DNA from: Hevea brasiliensis
Lineage: Eukaryota > Streptophyta > Magnoliopsida > Malpighiales > Euphorbiaceae
NCBI RefSeq assembly: GCF_030052815.1
Contig: NC_079504.1
Span: forward strand, 42,118,320 to 42,182,319
Reading direction: 5' to 3'
DNA: 64,000 bases
Of the stretch, positions 24,329-36,432 are shown piece after piece. Each line of letters begins with the position of its first letter. Positions within the stretch are counted from its first letter, which is position 1. The notes under the pieces were generated by a model. It worked only from the letters and a program-made list of their open reading frames with translations, searched no databases and was not told the origin of the DNA. The position numbers were made by a program, and so were the translations under genes.

Positions 24329-27300
24329 ATGCATTATGAAGGGCATTTTGATCATTTCACTCCCAGAAGTGAATTTTGACCTAAATGTCAAAATTAAAAA
24401 TTTGAGAGAATAAAAATTAACATAAGTCAAAAACCTTAGGAATTGAATTAGAAAAGAAGAAGAAAAGAAGAAGAAGAAAAAAAATAAGCATATGGAAAAT
24501 TCAAAAAAATTTAAAGTGCAAAAATTTAAAAATTATAAATAGGCACTAGAGGACAAACTCCCACCCACTTCCATCTTCTTCCTCCATTTCTTCTCTCTCT
24601 CTTTCCTCTTGGAGCCGGCACCTTTGCTCCTTTTTTCCTCCATTGATGGCAAGCTTTAAAGCTTGATTTTCCAAGCTTCTATCCATCAAAACCCATAGCC
24701 CACTTCACAAAAATTTCTCCCCACACCCTAAGGAAGCTATAGATACTCATAAAGAGGAGAAAAGTTGAAGTTTAGGAAGCTTGAAGTTGGGTCACCACAA
24801 AGGTTAGTGATTTAAACTTTTAATCTCTTCTTTAAGCATGAATATCATGCTAAATCAAGTGAAAATTTGCATGAAATTGAAAAGAAAATTTGAAGGAAAG
24901 AACCCTTGATTTTAGGCAGCCATGGAACTTAAAGTTTGTTGCTTTTAAGTGATAAAAAATGGTTCCATGAGAATGTGTGATAAGTTGAAATGTTTGGGAG
25001 TTTGATTGTGTAATGTTTGTGTTAATTTGAAACTTTGAAAACTAGGGTTCGTGTAAATGATTGAGAAGCTTATGTAAATGCTTGAAATTGACCTATTGAG
25101 TTGAGATTGTTGCTTATAGAAGTGTATTGCATGCAAATTGAAGTAAGGAAGTTGGAGGAGATTGAGTTTTGGAAGTGTCAATTTTCTGCAAGTTGGGACT
25201 CAATGAGTCCAGTGGGTTTGTGGGACCATAACTGAAACTATGTGACTCCAATTGGTATGAGGCCAATTGGAGGTGAAATTACACTCAAAATAGCCCATTT
25301 TTCATGTAGACACCATGCCCAAATTTTGTCAAAACTTGACCTAAACACTGCCCAAATCCGGATTACCCTGCACCAAACTCAGAAAATGATCAAATAAACA
25401 GTACATATTCATTTGGTCATAACTCCCTCTATACTGGTCCAAATGACCTGAATTTGATACCATTAGAAAGATTAGACATAGGGCTACAATTTTCATGAAG
25501 ATCACTGAATCCAGAAATGCCAAAAACCAAACCAAATTGCTGGCCCAATTTGGGTCACAAAACTGCCTAGAATCAGGTTGTCCAGAAACTGCTAGACATA
25601 AACTCACTCGACCAGTTTTGCCAAAATGACCATAACTTGGTCTAAAAGAACTAAAATGTAATGAAACCAGTGGAAAATTTTCCAAAAGACACAGACCTAC
25701 AAAAGTGGTGTTTTGACTAAAACCTAGAAAATAAGAGAACTAGGTCAAACAGTTAGAATAAATCACTTCATTAAAACCTGCATTCTGACAAAACTTCACT
25801 TGACCCCAGAATAGTCTTTTACTCATAACTCCCACTAGAAAAATCCAATTGGGATGAGCCATACCTTTCTAGAAATCTGAGAAACAGGGCTACAATGTTG
25901 TTTTAGGAACCTTCCTCAAATTATGAATTTAAGAATCTCAAAAAGTGACCTGCAATCACTATCCTGAACTGAGCCCCTGTTGGCACATGGTACATGAGCC
26001 TAGGTCAGTTAATTAGCCATAAATAATTCCAAAAAGCTTGAAAAATTGTGATACAAATTTCTCAATGATCATAAGACATAGGGTAATAATTTTTATGAAG
26101 ATCACCAAGCCTAAAAGTGACTGCAACCTGTTCCATTAATAAGGTAAACTTTAAGTCCAAAAGCTGCCTAGTTAAGGAACCAGAATTTGGAAATGAGTCA
26201 GTTATGGTTATCCGACCATAACTTGAGTTCTAAAAATCAAATTGACATGATTTAAAAAGGAAAATAAAGCTAAGACATAGGGGAACAACTTCCATGAAGG
26301 AAGTGTGGCCAAATACTGGCTGCAACCTGATTAATTGGATAGGTAAAGATAAGACACAAAAACTGAAACTAAAGAAAGGTCTATGAGATAAATTATCTTA
26401 TGGTGGGGCATTTAACCCTAACAAGCTATTAAACACTAAACTACTTGAAAGAGGTATGTGGGACCTATTTTCCCACTACAAAGTGATATGAACAATCAAA
26501 TAAAAATGTAACAAGGTGTGATTGCCTATAGTATACCTAGACTTATTTATTTAGTTTGTATCGATTGGTATACCAATTAGGGACTACAGATAGCAATACT
26601 GCCTACCGAGAAAATCATGAATTGACAATATATGTCTGGTATGATTATTTTACGGGCTATATGCCTACTTACTGGCCATTGTGCCTACTTTCTTTCAGGC
26701 TTTATAAGCATAACAGCGGGTCTCATGCCCGACAGTTGGCCTTGTGCCTGAAATATGTATACAGGATAGACATATGGCTGTCTAACCCATATACTCCCGT
26801 GTATCTAGCTCTTATAGTCTGTTATAGGTTTCTTGGGCATCGATTACGATTAATTAAGATTGAATATACTATAAGTAAATAGAAAAGATCTCGATATTTA
26901 AATTGTTCCCAAAATGCAGTAAATATGTAAAAGACACAGAAATTATGAATTTGACATTATTATTTAAATTGTTTAGTATTTGTTATTATAAATTATGCAC
27001 CACTAAGCATTATGCTTAGCGCATTGGCTTTCCATCGCGTAGATTTTGGAGACCAATCGGCGGCAGATAGCACCGATGAGTGCCACTGCAGAGCTCGACG
27101 GATCGCCACCGTCCAAAGTCACCTCACCAGTCTTTTGTATTTTGGTAGGGCCCATGTATAGACTAGTATTTTGGTTCATTATGTCTAATCATGATGTAAT
27201 TACTAGTTATGATGTATTTCATTTTGGACTTGTAATTAAACTTTGAGATTGAAATGAAAACTTGTAATTTATTATCTATGAAATTTCATATGAATGCAAT

Positions 27301-27618
27301 AGATGATACTTCATTTTGAGATCTCATAAATAGTTGTGAATGATATAATAAAAGAGAATATGATATGAAAATGGGTGAAATGACTATGAACATATTAACA
27401 GGTGATTAGTGGAACCCGTCAAATGCTAATAAAACAGGGGAGGCTCTGTCCGGGTCTCCACAGAAATAAGTTATAAAAAAAAAATTATACACATGGATTT
27501 TTACTTTTAAATGATATTAAAAGTTTACAATAGATATGATAAAACAAGATAGAGTGCTTCGGCATTGAATGTAGCATTTTTTGCTTGGCTATACAGTAGA
27601 CGGGTAAGGGGCGTCACA
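24329..27618 (+). repeat. 5' LTR of the chromovirus-like element
   Basis: The right end '...gcgtcaca' lies 5 bases before the primer-binding site. The left limit is set by where homology with the inverted LTR at 11,501-14,827 stops ('tgcattatgaagggcatttt'), so the true start may be further left. The length of about 3.3 kb is long but known in this group. A TAGA-rich 3' part with 'gggaggctctgtccgggtctcc' is shared by both copies. Confidence 0.75.
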
Positions 27619-27623
27619 TTTAG

Positions 27624-27635
27624 TGGTATCAGAGC
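27624..27635 (+). promoter_or_regulatory. Primer-binding site, initiator-Met tRNA type
   Basis: 'tggtatcagagc' is complementary to the 3' end of plant initiator methionine tRNA and starts five bases after the LTR. Minus-strand cDNA synthesis would start here. Confidence 0.9.
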
Positions 27636-27760
27636 ATAGGTTTAGGTGGTCCTAGACCTAGATAGTTAGAAATAGATAGAGTGCATCACATGCATGGGCC
27701 TTTAAATAGAGTCGAGGTGACATTAATGCAGATATGTTCTTTGTTTGTTTTATAGGATCG

Positions 27761-28743
27761 ATGGCATCTAATTGTTCAGAGCACAGACCTCCAGGACCAA
27801 TAGAGGAGGAGGTAGAGAGTCACGCACCCGCACTTGCTCCTAGTAGGGAGCGAAGCAGTAGAGCCGAGTCATCCCGGGGCACTGTAGGGAGAGCACAGTA
27901 GGCCTTCCTGGAATAGATGACTCAGCTACTCTGTCAGGTCACCGGAGCTATGCCTCAGCCACAGCCGCCTCCACCTCCACAGCCACAACCACCACCACCA
28001 CTACCTGTACAGCCACCACTACCCCCACAGCTATAACCTGTACATAGATCCCCACTAGAGAGACTGCAGAATTATGGGGCAGTTAACTTCAGGGGTAAGA
28101 GGGATGATGATCCAGTCGCAGCAGAGTATTGGCTGGAGAGGATAGAGAGGGTATTGCAGCAGTTACACTGTACACTAGAGCAGCAGTTGGAGTGTGCTCT
28201 GTCACTACTACAGGAGGATGCATATAGATGGTGGGTGACAGTATCTAGAGTGGTACAGCCTGCACAGATTACCTGGGAGTTCTTTCTAGCCGAATTTAGA
28301 AAGAAATACATCAGTCATGTATACTTAGAGGCTAGAAGGAGAGAATTCCTGGCACTGAGACAGAGGCAGCTTACAGTCTCCGAATATGAGTGGGAATTCA
28401 TGAGACTTAGCAGATATGCACTGGAGTTGATGCCCACAGAAATCGATAAATGTTGAAGGTTTGAGGATGGACTGAATGACAATATCAGGTTGATAGTGAC
28501 ATCTCACCACTTCATTAATTTCTCTTTGTTGGTAGCATCAGCCCTTGATGTGGAGAGAGTAAAAAATGAAAAGTAGTCCAGAAAGGATAGGCAACGCAAG
28601 AGGGGTTATGGGTCTGGTCAGTCCAGTTCAGCAGATACGGTAGTAAGAGGCCCAAGGAGTCTTAGGGTCAGACTCAGGGTCGGGGCAAGAAGTAGAAGTC
28701 TCAGTTTGCTCTAAGGAGAGGAGGAGGACAGTCTGGTGTATCG
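27761..28743 (+). pseudogene. Ty3/gypsy gag (capsid), decayed
   Basis: The frame starts at ATG 27,761 after the leader: an N-terminal low-complexity proline/glutamine-rich part (about residues 65-95), then the retrotransposon capsid core with AVNFRGKRDDDPVAAEYWLE, DAYRWWVTVSR, FFLAEFRKKYISHVY and SEYEWEFMRLSRYALELMP. It is interrupted by several stops (QxAFLE, PQLxPVHR, DKCxRFEDG and others), each one C-to-T change from a glutamine or arginine codon, and by one frameshift between about 28,570 and 28,740. A homologous but separate fragment is at 46,194. Confidence 0.85.
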
Positions 28744-30327
28744 GTGGGTAGTTCACATGGTGCAGCTACACAGGGATCAGCCCCACCACCTACTTGTGTA
28801 CATTGTGGTAGACCCCACAAAGGAGAGTACAGATTGTTAACTGGTGGGTTTTTCAGATGTGGGTCTACGGATCACTTCCTGAAGGATTTTTCACAGAGGA
28901 ATACTAGTATTCCCACTGCTCCACCTCAGATGGAGAGGTCTGCCCCAGCAGCACAGACGGGTAGAAGACCTGTGAGGCCTGATACAGCTAGTACATCATA
29001 GAGGCCTACTGTAGAGACAGTGCAGAGGCAGGAGATTAGAGTAGCACCTCGTGCTTATGCTATGAGAGCTCGAGATGAGCTAGAGCCAGCTGATGTTATT
29101 AGAGGTACATTTTCTCTACATGATCTGTTAGTATGTGCATTGATTGATTCGGGTTCCACACATTCATATGTGTGTACCACACCGCCAGTTGATAGAGGGG
29201 TACAGATAGAGGACTTAGAGGAGGACATATAAGTCACAAACCCTTTAGGCCATAGTGTCATGGTGAAAAAGGTCTACAAGGGTTGTCCTCTGAGGATACA
29301 GGGTTATGAGTTTCCAGCTGAATTGATTGAACTACCATTCCATGAGTTCGATGTGATATTGGGTATGGATTGGTTATCACATCATCAGGCGATGGTAGAT
29401 TGTTGGCTAAAGTGGATGTCATTACAAATAGCAGAAAGGGATGAGATTATAGTTATGGGTGAAGGAACGTGTTGTCTTTCCACTATCATATCAGCTACAG
29501 CAGCCAGAAGATTGATAAGAAGGGGCTGTGAGGCTTTCTTAGCACATGTAGTTGACACCAGGAAGACTAGCCCAAGCATGCAAAAGATCTCCACTGTATG
29601 TGATTTTTCGGATGTGTTTCCGGAAGAGTTACCGACTTTGCCACCTGATAGAGAAGTGGAGTTTGCCATAGAGGTTATGCCGAGTACTGCACCAATGTCC
29701 ATTGCTCCATATAGGATGGCACCTACTGAATTGAGAGAGTTGAAAGTTTAGTTACAGGAGCTACTAGACAAGGGCTTCATACGCCCTAGCGTGTCACCCT
29801 GGGGAGCACCAGTGCTAGTTGTGAAGAAGTAGGACAGTACCCTTCGGCTATGCATAGACTACCGGCAGTTGAATAAGGTGACTGTGAAAAACAAATACCC
29901 TTTACTGAGGATAGATGACCTGTTTGATCAGTTGAGGGGAGCTGGAATATTCTCTAAGAGAGATATCAAATCCAGCTATCACCAGTTGAGAGTGAAGGAG
30001 ACAGATGTTCCTAAGACTGCTTTCAGGACCCGGTATGGGCACTATGAGTTTCTACTGATGCCATTTGGACTGATAAATGCACCACAGCTTTTATGGACCT
30101 AATGAACCACATCTTTTATCCCTACTTGGATCGGTTTGTTGTGCTTTTTATAGATGATATCTTAGTGTATTCTAAAAACCGGGAGGAGCATGATGAACAC
30201 CTAAGAGTAGTACTATAGACACTACGGGAAAAGCAGTTGTATGCCAAGTTGTCCAAGTGTGACTTCTGGTTGGATGAGATATCCTTCCTTGGACACATTG
30301 TGTCAGTAGATGGGATCATCAAACGAT
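28744..30327 (+). pseudogene. Ty3/gypsy nucleocapsid, protease and partial reverse transcriptase
   Basis: One frame from 28,744 to 30,102 broken by stops. Nucleocapsid knuckle: FFRCGSTDHFLKDF, where the first and last cysteines of the usual CFRC...DC pattern are phenylalanine, so zinc binding is lost. Protease: ALIDSGSTHSYV with the catalytic Asp. Linker with [90 protein letters not shown], and after a frameshift near 30,090 [14 protein letters not shown]. The sequence stops before the thumb domain. Confidence 0.87.
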
Positions 30328-30614
30328 AATCCCCAAACTTTTAAAAGGGAGACCGGCAATAAGACTGGTGGCATGGAGACCTGATGTTGGTTTGGTTTCG
30401 TTAGACAAGAGATCGGAAATGTGGTTGACTGGCCAGAAGAATTGACAATTGGTTTGAGAGATCGGTGAGGGTTTTAGCGATATGGAGACTTGGCGTCGGT
30501 TTGATCCTTATGAAGAGAGATCGGAATTGAGTCGAACGACATGTAGACTTGGCATTGGAGATCGACTTCAAAGTTTATTGATTTCAGGGATCGACCAAAA
30601 TATGGTGTCGACAA
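30328..30614 (-). mobile_element. Fragment of the Tat/Ogre-like LTR start, minus strand
   Basis: Rich in GATCGG and 'ggagacttggc' units, it reads in reverse like the start of the large unit at 31,362: both contain the complement pair 'cagggatcgaccaaaatatg' and 'cagggatcggccaaaatatg' next to a GTCGACA terminus. The LTR terminus 'gtcgaca' ends at about 30,614, immediately before Athila-like pol sequence. It is truncated on the left, where it meets the chromovirus RT. Confidence 0.6.
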
Positions 30615-31361
30615 GTTTATAAAGTTTTCCCTTATGGAGCAATTGAAATTTGGAGTTAAAAATCTGGGAATTTTAAGGTCAATAGGCATAGATTGAAACA
30701 TTACATAATTGGAGACCTAATAAAGGCAGCAAGTTATTATAGGCTCTCTGATCCCACACCTCCTTTTTAGTGAAATGCATGAAAAGTCCAGCTAAGGACT
30801 ATAAATTAACGCTCTTGGGAGGCACCCCAAATTCTTTATTTTGCTTTTATTGATTTACTTTTATTTGCATTATTTTTGTTTTTGTCTTAAATCTCCCCAA
30901 ATTCAATTTTTGACATTATTGAATTTTGTCCTTTGTAGATGTATTTCAATGGATGACAGTTGTTGCATTGCTGGGGAGTAACTCTTAATCTGATATTTTA
31001 TCCATTAACTCTCCTAAGATTGGTTTATTTTCATTGAATAACTTGTGCAGGACCCCTTCTTGGCTTATGCAGGAAAATTTTTCAGCAAAAAGGGTCTGCA
31101 GAATATGCTATTTGCTTCTTTGTTGAGGTTAGGTGTGTACCTTTTATGTATTTATGCTTATCATGTTAATATGATGGTAAGTGGGTCATTTTAGTGGTTT
31201 TGAACTTAATTGGTTTGTGTGATTCAATGTGCACATGCTGCATTTTCTTGGCATAACTTAGAGATCCTATTTTCTTTTGTGGATAAGTGCAGCTTTGTGC
31301 AAATTTCTATTAAGCTTTAATGTGCTAGAATGTTAATTTGCAGGGTTTGAGTTGAAATGGC
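30615..31361 (+). pseudogene. Athila-like integrase C-terminal tail and 3' spacer
   Basis: The frame reads VFPYGAIEIWS, a stop, then KSGNFKVNRHRLKHY. This matches the C-terminal tail of Athila integrase, seen better preserved on the minus strand at 59.78-59.9 kb as [10 protein letters not shown]...[11 protein letters not shown]. The following 600 bases (about 30,770-31,356), with the phrase 'cttgggaggcaccccaa', are the non-coding pol-env spacer. A GGCAxCCCA-type motif also follows pol in the 59.7 kb element. Confidence 0.75.
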
Positions 31362-31499
31362 TGTCGACTCCATATTTTGGCCGATCCCTGAAGTCAATGG
31401 ACCTTGAAATCGATCCCCACCCGACATTCTTCGATTACAAATGACTCGATCAGGAAATAAACCGATCCCTCATCTAGTCGCTTGCATTTCCTATCTCTC

Positions 31500-31690
31500 G
31501 CCAAAGGAGGTCAAACCAAAGTCAAGTCTCCATGCTATCCAATCTCATTTTCGATCTCTCATCAAAGGGAATCAAACCAACACTAGGTCTCCATGCCATT
31601 CGGTCTCATTTCCGATCTCTCATCAAAGGGAATCAAAACAACACTAGGTCTCCATGCCATTCGGTCTCATTTCTGACCTCTTCTTTACCA
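31500..31690. repeat. Three tandem units of about 62 bases ('tctccatgccattcggtctc')
   Basis: The phrase 'tctccatgc' recurs at about 31,527, 31,590 and 31,652, each followed by 'cgatctctcatcaaagggaa'. The reverse of the same motif appears at 30,376-30,580 in the inverted fragment. Open frames across it are repeat artefacts. Confidence 0.8.
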
Positions 31691-32048
31691 GATACAGTTG
31701 AAAGTCATTTAGCTAACACTAGGATCGGGTTCCCCGCTTGTATATCTTAAACATTACTTAGAATGAAGTTAAAATTTCAGTTTGGTTCATGGTGATTCTG
31801 ATTTAATTTGAATCCAGCCTTTCCAATTTTAATGTCTTAAAAGTTCTACCCGGTGTTTGTTCTCAGATTAGGCCGATCTCATGTTTATGATGTTTTTTGA
31901 CCTCTTATGCTTAGATTAATAATCCCTTTTAAGTTTGAGGTTCTAATATGTTCAAACAATTAAGCACTCATACGATTTGGGCACTTTCCGATCTCAACAA
32001 GAAATTGAACAAAAGACTTCATTTCATTCGAAAATAAATATTTACAAG

Positions 32049-33954
32049 TCATTCGGCTGGAGGATCTCCCCCAACCTGATCTCTTGATACATCATCATTC
32101 TCTCTCTCTCTCTCTGCCTCCTCGTCACTCTCATCATCGGCCTCTGGGGCGAACTCATTCATCCAGGAGAAGTCCTCCTCAGGATATCGCTTCCTCAGCT
32201 CAACCAGGAGGTCATTGTGGGCATTTACATAAGCCCCGGCCTCCTTCATGGTACTCTCCTCTTCCTTAGCACGGAGCTCATCATCCTTGGCTCGGAGCTC
32301 TTCCTCCTTCACCCAAAGGTCCTCAGCATAGCGGGCGAGATCGACGGACCGACCAGCTCGGGAGTCTTCGAGTTCTTGCTCCACTTCCATTATCCGCTCG
32401 TCATAGCGCTTCATCTGATCTTCCATTCTGGCGATGTAGTCATTAGCAGAGGAGAGCTGAGCTCGTGCAGCGGAAGCATCTTGGACAGCCTTAAGAATCT
32501 CCTTCGACAAGGCGAGGGCTTTCTAGCTGAGCAAGTGCTAATTCGCAACCGCCTCTAAGCCTAAGCTCATTGTCTGAGCTAAGATGTCATCCATGCTCTC
32601 CTCTGCTAAACGATTTCGATCTTCTTGAAAGCAGATCGAAGCTCCCATGACTTTAGCCATGCCAGGTTTCCCCCTGGTAGAGCGGTTCCTTTCCAGGGAT
32701 TGGATCAGAAGTTGAGCACCCTGGAAGAGCGTCCTAACTGTGGGACCGAAAGATTCTCCTTCCAAGTGGGAAGAACTCGGAGGAGGCAGGGGAGGCAGAA
32801 CCTCGATTTACAGAGGAGCAGGATTGACGACCTCTGCCTCAGGGATCGGTTGTTCTTGAGGTTGCGAAGGAAAGCTCGGCACCTCTACAAATTCGCGATG
32901 AGGGGATCTGAACATCAGCTACTGTAGCCCCCTTCATTGCCCGCACTTTTCTGGAGACCTCCCTTTTTCGTTTGCGGCTCTCCTTGGAAGTATCGCCGCC
33001 TGCCGTACCTACACAGAAAGAAAGTCAGTGAGTTCGCTAAGATTCAGAGACCAGAGATATAAGTAGTACCAGGGCCGAGGTCAGAGAGCTGGAGCTCGTA
33101 TTCTTCGTCAGTAATTAGCCGCATCATCCAATACTTCAGTTCGGCCATTACTGCGTCCAAGCAAGAGAACTTCTTGGTGGCCGCCTGATCCTTTAGCTCC
33201 ATTACCATGGCATCCTCGTCCCTACTTAGGGTGATCTTCTTCGGGATCGGAGTGACTAGATGTTGCCAACTCCGTGGGATACCCTCAAAATCATTCCGGA
33301 TCTTGGTCCTCAAAATAAAGAATCGGTTTTTCCAATTCTTCAATGAAGAAGGGAGGTCGGCAAAGAGGAGCAGTTCGGTTTAGCCTGGAAAAACCAAAAC
33401 TCATCATCTTTCCTTCGGGCGAGTCTATGAAGCTCAGCAAAGACTTTAGCCATGGGTAATAGACCTTTAGCTCGGCAAAGACCCCGGAAGGCTATTAGAG
33501 TTTGCCAGGAGTTTGGGTGTACTTGAGCCACCGAGATGTGATAAAACTTTAAAACAGCCTTATAAAATTCGTCCAAAGGGAAACGGAGCCCGGTCTTCAA
33601 CTGTTCTTCGTACACCATGATGAGATCACTCTCGTCGAAGAAGTGGTCGGCTCGATGATCGCCATGACATTTAATCAGTTCAAAGGAGTCGATCCGTAGA
33701 TTGTACTTCTGGCTTATAGATTGGAGATCGGTTTCTTTCAAAACTGAAGGTAACTCATCAATTGGCAAGTTGTCTCTCCTCAAAGAGGCCCTCCGCCTCG
33801 GTCTGGCACCCGGACCAGTTATCGGAATGAGGGCTGTGCTAGTTTGACCACCCGGTCTAATCACTTCACCCTCTTCTGAGGTCCACGAGACATGGACAGA
33901 AGACGGACTCGCAGCTCTCTGACCCTCGGTGCCGCTCATTTCCAAAGAAACCAA
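32049..33954 (-). pseudogene. Antisense 'putative gypsy-type transposon' (Transposase_28-like) gene
   Basis: Starts at 33,954 (or 33,936: MSGTEG). The first exon carries GLRFPLDEFYKAVLKFYHIS, QVHPNSWQTLIAFRGLC and LHRLARRKDDEFWFFQAK, the hallmark layout of the plant gypsy-type transposon family often labelled Transposase_28; its biochemical role is unknown. A frameshift near 33,360 leads to SSLKNWKNRFFILRTK and AELKYWMMRLITDEEYELQL. A 61-base GT-AG intron (33,009-33,069) is likely. The 3' part is a long charged coiled coil (VKEEELRAKDDELRAKEEES) ending in an acidic tail and stop at 32,049. Two stops near 32,520-32,540 are in frame and one change from CAG. It lies antisense inside the large LTR-like unit. 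Confidence 0.75.
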
Positions 33955-34094
33955 AGAAGTTTAACTGAGAAAATGATCAAAAACCTTACTAGAGTGTGAT
34001 CGGTGCCGAAAACACTTGAAGAAACGAGAGAATATTGAAATGGCTGGCGAAGTGCTAAAAGTGACATAAGGGAGCAACTGACTGATGCTTCCCC

Positions 34095-34110
34095 TATTTA
34101 TACCCGTCTG
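34095..34110 (-). promoter_or_regulatory. TATA box of the antisense transposon gene
   Basis: Read on the minus strand the site is 'gggtataaatagggg', a near-ideal plant TATA box, about 140 bases upstream of the ATG at 33,954. The antisense gene therefore seems to have its own promoter within the LTR-like unit. Confidence 0.65.
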
Positions 34111-34215
34111 GGCATTTAATGCTTGCGAAGTCCCAAGTGGCATATCAATTAGCGAAATCGGCTTGCTTTCCTGACATGTCGCGGGAAGGTTCCAGAAGCA
34201 TAATAATAAAATCAA

Positions 34216-35250
34216 GCAAATGAGATTGGTTAGCTAAGGTCATCGGATCAGGGTAAATGTCCAGAGTCACGGATCGGTTAAGGACGACCTAGTTAGGAAA
34301 CAGATTGGGTAGGCATATCAGAGATCGGAAAAAGAACCAATGCAATAATTAAATAATAACCTTCAAATAAAATTTCATTTAATTTCCAAAAGGTCAGATT
34401 ACATCATTTGGGCAATCTCAAGAGATCGGATTACATCATAAAGGGAACCTTTAAAGGTCAAATTACATCATTTGGGCGATCTCTAAAGATCGGCGCTACA
34501 TTTTACCTAGTAGGGGCCTATGTCAAAGCCTATTCTTGTGCCTGAATCAAAAGATGTGTTTGATCAGAAAGCCCGCCACAAGTATCAGATAGATGTACAG
34601 CTCAGATGGGATGACTATGACTCTCATGATGGTGAGTGGAGTCATGATCGATGTCATCGACCAGAACCGAGCTGCAGTCAGGACGCCCGATGTGGTGAGG
34701 AGCCAAATGAACTTCAAGAGGCAGTCACCGACATTAAGATTGAAATTAGCAGTCCTCTTGCCCATGATAGATTCACCGATTATATCGGTAGACCAATTCG
34801 AGACCGGTACGATCGACATTTTCGATCTTGATCGGTAAATTAGTCCGGTTCCCTCACTGTCATCAGATGTGGTTCTCATGATTCTCTGATCATCAGGATC
34901 GTAAATTTTCAGGCGAGGGGCAAAGAAAACAGTCGAAAAAAAGATCAAAAGCAGTCATCATGGCCAAAATTGTTATCGAAGAAACTAGAATAGGAGAAAT
35001 GGAAAATGGAAGAAGGAGAAATGAAGTGTGGAGGAGTTTCCCTTGCGGATGCATGTATATATAGGGGGGCCTGAGCATTTATTGCCTACAGAAACTGAAG
35101 CGGATGCATCGGTATCCGAAGAATTAATTGCTTTGACTTAGGCAGGAAAGTTCTAGAATGGGAGAGATCGGGAAACGATGAGGGACCCGATGTGAGAGAG
35201 ATAAAAAAAGTAGCGGGTCGTGATAGAGAGAGCGGAAGGAGTAGAGATCG
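34216..35250 (-). other. Second, truncated antisense unit with its own TATA box
   Basis: Minus-strand reading shows a TATA-like 'cctatatatacatgc' at about 35,050-35,066, a C/T-rich leader ('ccttcttccattttccattt' type) and an ATG near 34,963 opening a short frame (MTAFDLFFDCFLCPS) that soon stops. Its 3' side (34,340-34,510) holds 'aaggtcaaattacatcattt' repeats of about 50 bases, resembling the 3' end of the first antisense unit (31,990-32,050). No protein family is recognised in the overlapping frames. It looks like a decayed duplicate of the antisense gene's ends. Confidence 0.4.
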
Positions 35251-35680
35251 GACAGCACAAAGAGGATAAAATGACTTCTGATAATCAGTGCCGAGTTAGT
35301 TAAAGCTTTGCAGGCAGATCAAATCTTCACCGCACACTTCATTTGCAAAATCGCCCACATTGCTGACAGACTCCAGGACAGTTATGACAGTCTTGTGCTT
35401 CTCAATCTTCACCGTCGATCTTACTTATAAGGACAAACCCGGAGCCCTTGGATCAAAAGATAGACGACAGGACTAGCGCCTTTTATTCCCAGCCTTCGGA
35501 TCCATCTGGGTAGGAAGGAGCCTGAGCCGTTGGATTAAAAAAGAGAAAGGACATATATTCTGAATAGGATCTCAGCCGTCCATTTTGATTCTCTTCAATT
35601 CTCAGGCATCAGATCATGTCCTTTTAAATCCAAACCTTCCATCTCCCCAGAAGAGATATTGACCCTTCATTAGGAGCACC

Positions 35681-36423
35681 TGTAACGACCCGGCCCACTA
35701 GTGATATTGTCCGCTCTGGGCCGAAGCCCTCACGGTTTTAAAACGCGTCACTAGGAGTTACGAACCGTCAACTTATAAACCCAGCATCTCTCCCGTGTTT
35801 TGTCGATGTGGGATTTGCCTAGGGTGTTACAATCCACCCCCCTTATGGGACTCAGCGTCCTCGCTGAGGTTTGCCCCACCACCGTTCAAGGTTGTACGCG
35901 GAGCGGCTCTGATACCACAAATGTAATGGCCCGGCCCACTGGGGTGAAAACTTCGTGTCCCACATCGGAAACGGGAAGAAAAGATTTGGGCCATATATGT
36001 GGGAGCCTTCCTCACCTGGTTAGTGCGCTTTTGGGAATGAAACCTCCCAAGGGACAAATCCGTGAGGCCCATGGGCCAAAGCGGACAATACTAACTGGAG
36101 AAGGATCGGGCTGTTACAATTTGGTATCAGAGCTGGACTCCCTCTAGTACGGTGTGTGGTGCGAGGACGCACCAGGCGAAAGCTGGTGGGCTTGTCACGA
36201 CCCAGGGATGGGGTTGGGACGTGCTTGTTCAACCAGCTACGCACTGGGGTGAAAACTTCGTGTCCCACATCGGAAACGGGAAGAAAAGATTTGGGCCATA
36301 TATGTGGGAGCCTTCCTCACCTGGTTAGTGCGCTTTTGGGAATGAAACCTCCCAAGGGACAAATCCGTGAGGCCCATGGGCCAAAGCGGACAATACTAAC
36401 TGGAGAAGGATCGGGCTGTTACA
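35681..36423. mobile_element. TRIM composite 1: two LTR families head to head, target duplication GCACC
   Basis: Flanked by GCACC (35,676-35,680 and 36,424-36,428). Layout on the plus strand: type-1 LTR reversed (35,681-35,831, 151 bases), its internal domain reversed (35,832-35,921), an 18-base stub of a second reversed type-1 LTR, then a type-2 LTR forward (35,940-36,118, 179 bases), its internal domain with PBS 'tggtatcagagct' (36,119-36,244), and a second type-2 LTR (36,245-36,423). The head-to-head junction shares CACT. TRIMs are tiny non-coding LTR elements mobilised by proteins of others. It sits in the U3 part of the giant LTR. Confidence 0.9.
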
Positions 36424-36432
36424 GCACCCATT

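Larger units (their letters stand above)
24329..30327 (+). mobile_element. Chromovirus-like Ty3/gypsy retrotransposon, 3'-truncated
   Basis: Order: 5' LTR (about 24,329-27,618), PBS, gag, protease, reverse transcriptase start. It breaks off within RT at about 30,327, where unrelated sequence begins. There is no RNase H, integrase, polypurine tract or 3' LTR. The product set (CCHC gag, DSGST protease, RT with [14 protein letters not shown] and FIDD) is that of Tekay/Del-type chromoviruses, though the chromodomain that would prove this is lost. Many frame breaks make it non-functional. Confidence 0.85.

Noticed and set aside
23843..24430. Overlapping minus-strand frames of 67-76 codons
   Set aside because: They lie in short tandem repeats and AT-rich DNA with no protein-like pattern.
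28072..30701. Minus-strand frames across the chromovirus gag and pol
   Set aside because: They are antisense shadows of clearly recognisable gag, protease and reverse transcriptase on the plus strand.
34508..34530. 'taggggccta' followed by 'tgtcaaagcc' as polypurine tract plus 3' LTR start
   Set aside because: Tempting because TGTCA...TGACA ends match, but the left ATGGC duplication is at 31,357 and no matching 5' LTR exists, so a single larger unit explains more.
34520..34831. 103-codon plus-strand open frame ([14 protein letters not shown]...)
   Set aside because: No family is recognised, it overlaps an equally long minus-strand frame, and it lies in LTR-like repeat DNA.
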